NCBI GenBank assembly: GCA_023055355.1
Contig: JALJCS010000001.1
Coordinates: forward strand, 92,489,381-92,553,380
Direction: 5' to 3'
DNA from: Agelaius tricolor
Taxonomy: Eukaryota > Chordata > Aves > Passeriformes > Icteridae
DNA: 64,000 nucleotides
In this document: positions 51,991 to 64,000 of the stretch, one piece after another
Numbering within the stretch: position 1 is the stretch's first letter
How the letters are laid out: each line of letters opens with the position of its first letter
The notes under the pieces: model-generated
Databases searched by the model: none
Seen by the model: only the letters and a program-made list of their open reading frames with translations
Told to the model about the DNA's origin: nothing
Position numbers and translations under genes: made by a program

Positions 51991-54900
51991 AATATTCCAC
52001 TGTAACAGTCACGGTTCCTCAAATCAAGCAATATGCTGTCTAAATAACGCTTTGAAAATAGTAAGCTCCCTTTTTCTTAAGGTTCTACATTCTCCATTTC
52101 TTCAGTCTAGCTTCGAATATGCTGCTTTTCTCTCAAGTGCAATTTGTGTTGCAGGTACATAAGACATTTTAATGCCTTAAAAACACCATCAAGAACTTGG
52201 AAAGGAAGAGGTGTGTTTCATAAATGATCAAACAGTACAAATATTTGGAGTGTATTTCATCTATCAGAAATGCTTTAAGTATTCCTGTTGAATACAATCT
52301 CCTTTTGACATTTCTGAAAGCTCATTACTTCTTTGCCTTTTAACAGTCAAGATGAAGGCTGTCAGTGATGGAATTGAGATTTCCATCTGTTCATTATACC
52401 TTAAGTAGCAGAGGGGAAGAGCAGATGTGCTGCCCCAGGCTTTCTACTAATTTGGCTATCCAGCTGCCTCTTTTATTTTGGGAAAAATACCTATAATCTC
52501 ATACAAATGTAGTCAAATATGTAAGGAACTGCAATCATCTTGGTTCAACCTCCTAAGACTACTTAGCAATCTTTAGATTCTGGCAAAAGATACAAAACCT
52601 TTTCCAAAAAGGCATTGCATTTGCCATAAATCACTCAGGCCTGATTCACTGAGGCATCAAAACAGGCACTTAAGTTAAAGCAAAGGTGTAGTCCTCTTGA
52701 CCCAAGCTGGAATTCTCATATGTTTAAGTAAATACAGTAATAAATTAAGCTTTGTTAAAGTAGTATCTTTTGATACTATTAGATTCAGTTAAATAAACTC
52801 AATCGAAAATTATTAGGAAACTTTCTGGTGGAAGATTATCAGCCAAAGATATCTTTTATTTTTTTTTTTCTATAATCCAAAACCCTTCTCCACTTTGGAA
52901 AGTGGGAAAAGTTGCTGTCTGGGCAGTGAATATACAAAGGTTCATTCTCAAGAAAATTCACCTCGTATAAGCAAAATGCCACACACAATCAATGCAACTT
53001 TCATTTGTCCAGCCAAATTGAAACCTTTAACTTTTCCAAGAGCAGCTCTCCTTTTCATACAGAAATCTGAGAATGTGTCCAGAGAAACATGTCTTGCCTG
53101 GATTTAGGAATCCAGGCTTCTTGGAATAGGTGATTCCACTAATCACAGTAATTATGAGTAGTAATATACGTAACACAATATCTTTCATACTGAAAGATCT
53201 GTAGAAGAATTCCCTGTGATGGCACTGTACAATTGTTGACCACCATTCAAGTGCTGCTATGCTTACCTCTTTTTGATGACTTTTGCAAAATTAAGAACAG
53301 TAAAAATCTAATTTATAGGGTGTGCAGATGCATACCAACACCAGGGCAAACCTCAGAACTTACAATATTTTTCTTGGCAAAGTAAAATTGCTGACAATGT
53401 TAATCAGACAGTAATAATCAGTAACTTTTAAAGATTGTAGTCATGAAGTAACCAGGTAACACCAATTTGAAACTAGGTTCAAATTATTTTAAGTTGTGTA
53501 GGAGGATTTATCAGACAGTATAATGCATTTTACATGCTCTTTTTTGATAACAACAGTTCTTTTTTGGTTTAGCATAAAGCCATTTAATTAAAATTTTAAA
53601 AGTAAGCTTGAAGCATTTTACAAAGACCACTCTATCTTTTGGAGGGCAAGAAGTGATGCACACCTTTAGCTACAGCTAAAGATTCATGAGGAATAAAACT
53701 GCTTACTGTTTCCAGCTGAGATGGATTTCTTTCTTGATTCTCTGTTTTTCTGATTTAGTCTGCTCAGACACTTGACCAATCCATCTGTTCAGTACCATTC
53801 CTTCCCTCAGCCAAAATGTTACAGTGCCAAGTCTCTAAAGAAGAATTGAAGAGGTTGAAAAAAAACCAAAATCTCAGGTCATCTGTTTCAAATCTGCACT
53901 CATCTCTTTTAAGTGAATGTAAAACTGAAGGTAATTTGAGATTGTTCTTTGGTCTAAGTGACAGTTAAATCAGCTAAGTGGTAACACTGGAAAAAGCAGT
54001 AGAATAGCTAGGAGAGAAGTGGAATTACATTTTCAGGCTCCTGGAGCTTTACTTTTGGCTTAGGTGGGGTCAGGATCAGGTAAAAAGTGGACCACTACAA
54101 ATTCATGAGAAACCATCACAGTAATTCAATTTGCTGTTTACTTCAAATTCACATGGAACCATTTTTTCCCCCTAAGGAGGAAAACTACCAAAATTTACAA
54201 TATAGTTTTCTGCCTCTTCCAATTTAACCTGAGTGTTAGGCAAGCCCTCAGTCCTCTGCATTGGTGGAAGTTTGTGTGGTGTATTTTTTCATGGCAGTGA
54301 TCTGGTCTTCTGGGGCTGATGTTTGGGGATGTCAAGAACTGCGTCTAAGAGTTTGGCTGATGTCTGACTTTGTGAACTTTCAAAAGTATAATTTATTTGT
54401 ATAATGTGCATTATGCTGTATCTCAGTACTGTGTCATCCATCCACCTTCCTGCTGAGAGGACTGTTTCACAGCAGAGAGGAGGCAACCTGACACAATCCA
54501 CCATAGGAAATTGATTTGACAGCGCTCAGTGAAAGTTCTTATGGAAGAGAGAATGGTGGATTTATGTTAGCAGTGTTCAAAAAAGTTGATTTTATTAATC
54601 AGTCTCATACCTACATATTCAAAGCATCAGCAGGTTTGTGTTTATGTGGTCTGACCAGGCGTGCTCATGTGTGACAATGAAGGCAAAAGCACCCTGGTTA
54701 TCACATCTTCAATGCTTTCTCTGGGCTTCTGGTGATAAGTGGTGATAGATTTGATTTTATACAGGTCTTCTATGCCTTTAAGATCCAGCAGCTGTGCTGG
54801 CATGCTTATTTTGCCTCAGGGTATTTCTTACTTCAGCTTCCATAAATTTTTTGTGTCTGTATGTCCTCATGTTGAATTTCTTCAGATTGCAATTACTTCC

Positions 54901-57168
54901 TGCTGTGCCTGTAGGATAAAGAGCGCCACAGGTGATGTGCTGTGGTAGGGATTGTTGCTGTTTTCAAGGTGCAGCGTCCTGGTCCCAGAGGTGTCTTTGC
55001 TCTGGCCTTACCAGAGCTCAGGCCTGCTCATCTTGATGTAAATGAAACATTTTAAATTTTCCTTCAGTTGGCTTTGTTCTTTGTTATCTTTGTGTGTCGC
55101 TGTTGTCAGCTCTGTTTTGCTGCTGCTTCCAGTAGTGCATATATTTCCATTCATACTTCATTCACAACATCCTCCCTAATTCTGTTACAAAAGTCTCTAC
55201 GTGTGAACTGGAAATGTCTAAGTTATGATCAAGCCCAGTTCCTGACAACATTGTTGTGTTTCATACTTTAGAAAAAATATAAAAAAATAAAACCAAATTG
55301 TTTTGCAACAAGAATAAATAAAATTTTACAATGTGGTAACTTACTTCTTCTGCAGCCTTTATATATTACAATCCTAAGACATTTGGGAGTTAATTCCATC
55401 AGGTATTGAACTAGAAGAAATCTAGTTCAGGTTCACTAGTGAGCATCCATAATGCATCCTTCAACAGCAATTTGAAAATGCACAAAAACTTAGAGTGGGT
55501 CTGTTTAGAACTGTTGTCAACTTATTGTCTCAGTAGAATGGACTTTGAAAGGCTTCAATTTAAAGACCAAGCAGTCCCTGCTACAGTGTGATGCAACCAC
55601 ACAAATGGCTGATGACAGACTAAAAACAGCAATTGTCCTTTTCTTGTAGCAAGTGTTTCTGTTAGCTTATGATTTAATTACCTTTTGTCTTAAGAGAAGC
55701 CCTTTATGTACACAGAGCATGACTGTGGGCAGAGAATCTGGTTTTGCTCCTCTGCTTATGAACAACAATGTCTAGGATCACCACTCTCGAGACTTTCCTA
55801 AATGAGCGCTGCTCTGTTCCTAAGCCTTTCTATTCCCAGAGCTGTGAAGTCCACACCTGGATGCTGGTGGCTGGGGGGAAAAAAGGGAGAAAATTATGAG
55901 TCATCTCCAGCCCATTCTCCTCAGTACTCCTGGGATAGAAAGGCCATGGAAATGAGTACCACATATGTTCAGGACAGGGAAGGAGCAAGCAGAGGAGTGT
56001 TAGAAGCACTGGTACAGCGCCAGAGCACTGTGGTTGTGCCAGGGAACACTAATATGGAAACCTTCAGTAGAATTTTATTTCCTTAAGGAAATGTGAATGA
56101 AGAAAGGGTCTGCTGCTGGTACTAGGGTGGGTGCTAAATGCTGCCATCTCCCACATCTCCATGCCTACTTTGGATATGGACTGAGCTCATTCAGGAAAGG
56201 ATTGGTTTGGAAATGGAAAATGGCTATGAAAAACAGTCCTATGAAAGTATGCGCTTTCTGTAGCTAAAATAAAACCAGTGGTTGCCTACAGGGGAATAAA
56301 AAAGGAATTTTAAGCAAAGTCCTTCATGTGGAAAGCGGAGATGCTGACAGTTTCTATTAAGTTCTTTAGAAAATCTCTTCCTGTGAAGAATGTCCTGTCT
56401 GACTTGCTGGTCCAATTCAGGACAGAGAAAGTTATTTGTAATTTAATGATACCTCTTCTGGGAAGGTATTTGCATTGTAGAACTGGCTGGAGCTCAGTGC
56501 ACCTTGGACAGATTTTTGTCCTGTGCAGCTGTAGCACATCAGACTGTTGGAGAGACAGCATGAGTAGTACCCCATCTGCTGCAGAGGGGTTGGGGTGTTT
56601 GCTGGAGGGTATCTCATCTGGGCCACCTTTTCCACAGAATATACACGTAGCATTTATTGTGCAAAACTCTAACCCCCTCGTTCAGTTGCATTGAATTTAA
56701 GCAGCGGGTTGCAGTTGTAGCGGAAGAGGAGCTGGGATGGATGTATGACCTCACTGCAGCAGTTTCATTGCCTTGTGAAATGAAGTTAAAGATAGCTTGG
56801 AGGAGAGGAGGAGGAGAAGGCACCCTGGTCCAAAGAGTTGTTTGGAGGGAGGCATCCAGGCAAACCCTGGCACAAAGAGGAGTTTGTAGCAGTGTTCTTT
56901 ATCCTTTAAATCTGTTTTGAGCAGTGGGATATATGGTAATGAGCAAGCTTACAGCATGTGGAGCGGGGAGGAAGGAGATAATTTCCACATTGTCCTGGTG
57001 GACTATAAATGGTTATGGCTGGCAGGGCAGCTGCATGACGCACAAGGCAAGGAACACAGCGCCAATGTTGCTATCATTTTGGTTTGCTCCTCCTTAGGAA
57101 TGGGGGGCAGCAACCAATTCTGATGGTTTCTAAGGCTTTTTCAGTTCCAGGCATGTATGAACAAATAT

Positions 57169-57184
57169 AAAAAAAAAAAAAAAA
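57169..57184. repeat. A16 homopolymer
   Basis: A run of 16 A preceded by AACAAATAT. It could be a retrotransposed A-tail, but the upstream kilobase matches nothing I recognise. Confidence 0.9.
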
Positions 57185-58445
57185 GTAGTCAAATAGGAGT
57201 TTGGAAGCTCTAAAAACCTAAAAAGCAACCACTTGTTCCTTTAGGAAGGTTTCCAAAACAATGGCTGGCAGTAAGAACAAATGATCCAAATATACATCCA
57301 GAAAACCTTCCTAGCTGTAGAAGTAAGCGTGGATTTTACTGATCATATGGTTTGAATTCAAAATTATGCCCAAACTTTTATAGTTCCCACTGTCACCAAA
57401 AGCCAGATTCTTGAGGGTTTTCCCTGTTGAGGTCTTTAGAGCATTGAGTTGCCAAAATACTTGTACTGTATATTTGGGATGGTTATAGAGCTGTGGACAT
57501 TTTTCTCCAGCCTCTTACATAAAGATATACTCCATAGAATTATTTGGAACATTAACATTGTTGTCATAGACAACTGAATACAAATTTACTTATAAATGGG
57601 GGAAACTTAGCTAAGACTGTCACAAAAAGTATGTTGTAAATTGGGAAAAGAATTGGAGATGCTTTTTGGCAGCCACATGCTATTCAGTGGGATGGTTCAT
57701 TTTAATCCATTGTTCAGCATTTGCCTCCCATACTTGATGACTAATATGATGTTGCATGCTTGCCACCTCTCGTCTGCATTTTCTCTTCATAACAAAACAA
57801 AGGAGATATGGCTTTGAACTTCTATCCAGTTGGATCCTGATTCAGACTGCCTGTGTGACTTGGAGCAGGAATCTAAAATCCAAGTACACAGAAAGGCGTG
57901 GGTGACAAAACAGGATTTACAAGGGGAAACAGTGATCTGGATTATCACTTTCTAGAGACAATTTATATTTGTTTAATCAGCTACTGCAGTGACACATCCT
58001 TAACAGCCAGAAGAGAGGAATTCACAGCTACAAAACACTTGGTTGCAAAAGTCCATCAGTCCCTAGGTGGGACTCAAGCCAAGCTATTGCTATCAGAGAA
58101 GTGTTTTCCAGAGCACGAAAATATTAAAGAATTCATTAGTGCATTTTTATGGTTGCACATTGAGGAGGAATGTCTACAAGATTTTCTTCTTTTTTTTTTT
58201 TTAAGTTTTGACAGTGTAGAACCAGATCTCATAATTTCTTCTGGTTAAGACAGTTTTTGCCCACTGGATAGGTTTTTTCTTCCATTTATTTGTACCACCT
58301 TTCAGTATGAATATTCATGTTGGTTACATGTTCCTCTCTCTCCCCAGTTATCCCCTGTGAAACCCTGAGTCAAAAGCAGTGGTAGCAGGAGAACTGTTGG
58401 CTCTGGTTTGAGCAAGCCATTGGGCATGATATGTTTTATGTGACT

Positions 58446-59300
58446 CATATCACAGAGTTAGTTAAGTTGGAAAAGACCTCTGAGATCAAGTCCAACCTAT
58501 GACCAAAAACAACCATGTCAACCAGACCATGGCACTGAGTGCCACATCCAGTCTCTCCTTAAACACCTCTAGGGATGGTGATTCCACCAACCTCCCTGGG
58601 CAGCCAATTCCAATGTCTAATCATCCTTTCTGTGAAGAAATCCTCCTAATGTCTAACCTAAACCTCCCGTGGAGCAGTTTGATTTTGTCCTCTTATCTTG
58701 TCATTATTTGCCTGGGAGAAGAGGCCGACCCCAGCCTGGCTACAACTTTCTTGTGGCTAGTTGTGGAGAGTGATAAGATCACCCATAACTCTCCTTTTTC
58801 CAGGCTAAAGAACCCCAGCTCCCTTAATTGCTCCTCACAAGAGTTGTGTTCCAGTCTCTTCACCAATTTCATTGCCATTCTCTGGACTCGCTCCAGCACC
58901 TCAATGCCTTCCTGACTTGAGGGGCTCAGAACTGGACACAGCACTGGAGGTGCAGCCCCACCAGTGCCAAGCACAGGGAAACAATCACTGCCCTGGTCCT
59001 GCTGGCCACAATATTGCTGATACAGGCCAGAATGTCATCAGCCATCCTGGCCACCTGAGCACATGCTGGCTCATGTTCCGCCACTGTCAACCAGCATCCC
59101 CATGTTTTTTTCTGCGAAGGAGCTTTCCAGCTGCTTTTCCCCCAGCCTGTAGCCCTGTTGTGACCTAAGTGTAGGATGTGGCACTTGGTCTTGTTGAACC
59201 TCATATGGCTGTGTTGGCTTGTAGATCCAGCCTATCCAGATCCCTCTGCAGAGACTTTCTGTAGATCAACACTCCCACCCCCATTTGTGCAGCATTGTAA
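58446..59300 (-). mobile_element. CR1 LINE, ORF2 3' end plus 3' UTR, degenerate
   Basis: The longest CR1 copy in the window, reading on the - strand. Its 3' UTR lies at about 58446-58690 (on the + strand, TTGGAAAAGACCTCTGAGAT and CAACCTCCCTGGGCAGCC). Upstream of that are two out-of-register open pieces of the C-terminal part of the CR1 reverse-transcriptase protein. One at 58926-59204 contains FNKTKCHILHLG. The other at 58693-58974 contains VLERVQRMAMKLVKRLEHN and LRELGFFSLEKGEL. The shift between frames and the missing 5' part show a dead, 5'-truncated copy. The left end near 59300 is approximate. Confidence 0.93.
58693..59204 (-). pseudogene. CR1 reverse-transcriptase C-terminus remnant
   Basis: The coding remnant inside the CR1 copy at 58446-59300. 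Two overlapping antisense frames together cover the end of the CR1 ORF2 protein, downstream of the catalytic palm. The upstream frame carries the FNKTKCHILHLG block and the downstream frame carries the LERVQR..LRELGFFSLEK block. At least one frameshift separates them, and there is no endonuclease or catalytic RT region, so nothing functional can be made. Confidence 0.88.
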
Positions 59301-59347
59301 CAGAATGAAATGTCTGCTTGCTTCAGGAACTCTGCTGCTGGTGACAT

Positions 59348-59384
59348 ATTCATATAAAATGTTTTATTCATATAAAATGTTTTT
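59348..59384. repeat. 18-bp tandem duplication
   Basis: ATTCATATAAAATGTTTT occurs at 59348 and again at 59366, just beyond the CR1 copy that ends near 59300. Confidence 0.88.
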
Positions 59385-61699
59385 CATTTATGTTGGAGAT
59401 CTGAGTGTCTTCAGATTTCAAAGAGGAAGATAAAATTGTTGTAAGGTGTATGATTATGAAGTTTAGCTACTTAAATAAGCAGTACATTCTATTCTTTCAC
59501 ACTATCATATTAAATAGGTAGTCCACTATTTTTGAAATAAAAGTTACCTCTTAGAGAGTTTTCTGTCATGACAATTTCTTCTAATTTTGTCTCCTAATCT
59601 TCTTGACGTGCCTGAAGTTGCTGTCTTTTAACAGGCTCCCTTTTAGTAGTCAACCACAGTCTCTGAATGGTGGTTTTAAATGTGATGCTTTTGTTTGTAG
59701 CACATCTGTTACTGGTGTCTGGACCTGCCTGATCAGGCACTCTGTATCATCAGAGTAAGCTCAGTGAGCAGTGAAGTCAGTCTGTGCTATATCTAGTATT
59801 GCTGGAAGATGTTGAGATGGTCAAATTTTGGGATAGCTGCAGCCTTTGTTTTCTCTTTTCATAATGTTTGAAAGATAGTATGACTCACAGAACTGTAGCA
59901 GCCCACAGTTGCTGGAATTTGTGTGGTTTGAAAGGCACAGCAGGGTTTGATGGCTGCCCATGGACAAGCACCAAAGTTCCCTTCTCTTCTTGCAGTCATT
60001 TGTGTTCCCTACCCACCTGTAAAGAGGTGCAGATCCAAGCCCAAAATGTGCAATGACAGCAAGGTATGAGGTGCAAACAGAGAGGACATGTTCTGCTTCC
60101 ACAAGGGTTGATCCAAGCAGTTCCTCTTTATAGTGCACAAGCCACTGAAACTAAAACTGTTCATCAGAGTGTGAGAAGGGTGGAAGGTTATTGCAGAGTG
60201 GTATAGGAGGGAAAATATTGGGTTAGGTTTTGGCTCAACTTTCTGCTTTAAATGATTGTGATAGGAAGATGTGGAGGTCATAGAGGAATTGATGGCTCTT
60301 TTGGTATGGTCACTGCCTCCAGAACTGTGAGGCACCTTTGTAGCCAATTCATTGTTGCTAAGGGATTTTCTGGAATGCCTGATATTAACTATTGAGTACT
60401 ACCTCATCTGTGTGTCTCATCTATTAGTGCTTTTGAGGACAAGAATACTCCAAGCAGAGAAATAGTGGATAATTTTCTTGTCTCTTTTTTGAGAATATGG
60501 ACCTCAAAATTCACAAGTGTTATGAAGTACTGCTGGTTGTGTGCAGCACTGCAGTCTGAGGGTTTTACCTGGATGCCAGGTGTTACACGTGCAGTGCAGA
60601 AGAATGCTGCTTAGAAATTTTTCTGCTATGATGCCACAATCTCAGAGGCCCAGAGTTAGACTGCCTGCATTTTTTCCATTTTAATTAAACAGCCACAATA
60701 TCTGGCTCAGAGAATTCATATGGATAGTGTGTCCAGTATAGGATGATTATTTTCTACAGGGATGCTCTTTTGATATAACTCACAGGGGGTTTTGGTCTTT
60801 GTCTAGAAGGGTAATGGATAAGAAAACAGAGAAAAATAAAATACAGATGAGAAAATGGAATGTTATATATGGTAAAATAAAGAAACAGACTATCCTAATG
60901 ACATCCAAGAAACACATATAACCAAGCTCCAGGATTCCAGAATGATAATCTCATTAGTTTCATATTATTATGCAACTGTCAACTTCTGGACCTTTATGGA
61001 GTCACAGAAATTTATGGCAGAAACTGAAGCAGGTTAGAAATTTAAATTAATTAGAAGTTAGCTCTATTTTTTGATTTGAACTCAGTTGTGATTTACAGTA
61101 CTGGATTTGCCAAATTTTCTTTTAAATAGTTGCCTGTCATTATGCTGCTGAAGAAGTCCAGGTTTTTCCATCAAACCTGAAGATGTATTTATTTTAGTAA
61201 GGATTACTATTCCTGCTAGTGGAATCCCCATAGATTTGGCTAATTGTAATATGGCTGTAAATATGTGTTTTCCATGGAAATGAGTTTAGTCACAGGAATT
61301 TTTGGGTTCTTTTAAAGTACTGATAGCTTTGCTTAATGTGGTTGCCAAACATATGTATTTTCAAAAAAACCTCAGTTAATGTATTTACACTGAACTGCTC
61401 ACTATATATATGTATTGCTTTTCTGGATCAAGCATGAATTGACATCTTGACTGTCTCTCATGCATTTGTGCTGTTAGCAAATAAGGAAAGCCTTCTCTAG
61501 CTCAATCAGGATTGAGACTGTGCTGCAGAGATCTTGCCCTCTTGCAAATGTCTGTGAGCTTAAATCCAGTATTTATGTTGTTTTTGTAGATATATTTTCA
61601 TTGCTTTGTGGGGTTTTTTTTTGCTTTTGTTGTAAGAAAGTAATTGAAAATGCCATATGTGACTGGTATGCAAAGAATCCAGAGACAGTACTACTAAAA

Positions 61700-62003
61700 A
61701 TGCATATAAGGACTGGGCAATATTTACAAGAACATGTAGTGACAGGACAGGGGGGAACAGCCTCAGACTGAAAGTAGGATTAGGTTAGATACTGGGAAGA
61801 AATTCTTTACTCTGAGGGTGGTGAGGCCCTGGAACAGGTTGCCAAGAGAAGCTGTGGATGCCCTGTCCTTGGAAGTGTTCAGGGCAAGGTTGGATGAAGG
61901 TCTGAGAAACCTGGTCTAGCCAAAGATGTCCCTGCCCATGGCAGGGAATTGGAAAAAGATGATTGTTAAGGTCCCTCTCAGTCCAAACCATTCCATGATC
62001 TGT
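61700..62003 (+). mobile_element. CR1 LINE 3' fragment
   Basis: Sense CR1 3' end lying about 500 bases before the metal-binding exon. Phrases include GTAGTGACAGGACAGGGGGG, ACTGGGAAGAAATTCTTTAC, TGAGGGTGGTGAGGCCCTGG, AACAGGTTGCCAAGAGAAGC, AAGATGTCCCTGCCCATGGC and the final CAAACCATTCCATGATCTG. It is less diverged than the other copies. The 5' limit is uncertain: 61700-61735 is only weakly similar. Confidence 0.92.
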
Positions 62004-62473
62004 AGTGGTAATATTAATTTAACTTAACTTCTTACTAACTTTCATTTTAGGACTAATCTTACTAGCACAGCAGTGCAATTGATGATTTGTTAGGTATCGA
62101 CATCCAAATCTAGTGCCAGGAGTCTTGAGTTTCCAGATTAAAAAAAAAAAACCAAAAAAACAACCACAGAATTATAGCATGGTTTGTGTTGGGAGGGTTT
62201 TGTTCTCTAGGTAATTGCTCAGTGCAGACTTCTGTTGAGATGTCTGCAGAGGGTGAATGCCTTTTCCACTGATCTTCTATTCATAACTTAGAACTGAGTA
62301 AATACTATTAGTAGTATGATTATGCCTTCTAAATAATCTGTATGAATGTAAAGATAACAAATACAACAGAAACATGTTGAGAGTTGTATGATTCACATTA
62401 TACTTGCATTTAAAATCTGACCACAAATGTTACTAGTGTTTTAATGTATAATTTTGAAACTTTCTTAACATAA

Positions 62474-64000
<1,527 letters not shown>

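Noticed and set aside
55802..56086. 94-codon sense open frame
   Set aside because: No domain, no splice signals, and no evidence beyond length.

Overview
The window looks like avian nuclear DNA. It is AT-rich and CpG-poor, with almost no long open frames, canonical GT-AG introns and scattered copies of CR1, the dominant LINE of bird genomes. The only protein-coding gene I can support is on the + strand. It is part of the cytosolic NADP-dependent malic enzyme gene (ME1), seen as four internal exons at 9660-9735, 10889-11050, 30673-30776 and 62497-62606. Together they give a continuous stretch of about 150 residues. The splice phases join in frame throughout, and the stretch reads like the pigeon/chicken cytosolic enzyme as I remember it. 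The first exons, the promoter and the last exons lie outside the window.

Layout: 1-9659 is the 3' part of an intron. A short 1.15 kb intron separates the first two exons. A 19.6 kb intron (11051-30672) and a 31.7 kb intron (30777-62496) follow, and 62607-64000 is the start of the next intron. The introns hold seven CR1 fragments in both orientations. The largest, at 58446-59300, still carries broken pieces of the CR1 reverse-transcriptase reading frame. The introns also contain short tandem duplications, a few microsatellites, a perfect 12-bp hairpin (4862-4889) and two small CpG-enriched islets (about 24360-24570 and 27600-27850). One segment at 32143-32258 is exon-like, with splice-like flanks and an open frame in the incoming ME1 phase.

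The four exons encode the core of the active site. They include the nucleotide/substrate-binding Arg (pigeon 144), the catalytic Lys (162), and the metal ligands Glu234, Asp235 and Asp258. The enzyme makes cytosolic NADPH from malate, mainly for fatty-acid synthesis. I found no RNA genes, CRISPR arrays, intact mobile elements or endogenous retroviral LTRs, and no convincing new biological system. The candidate cassette exon and the CpG-rich islets are the observations most worth checking.
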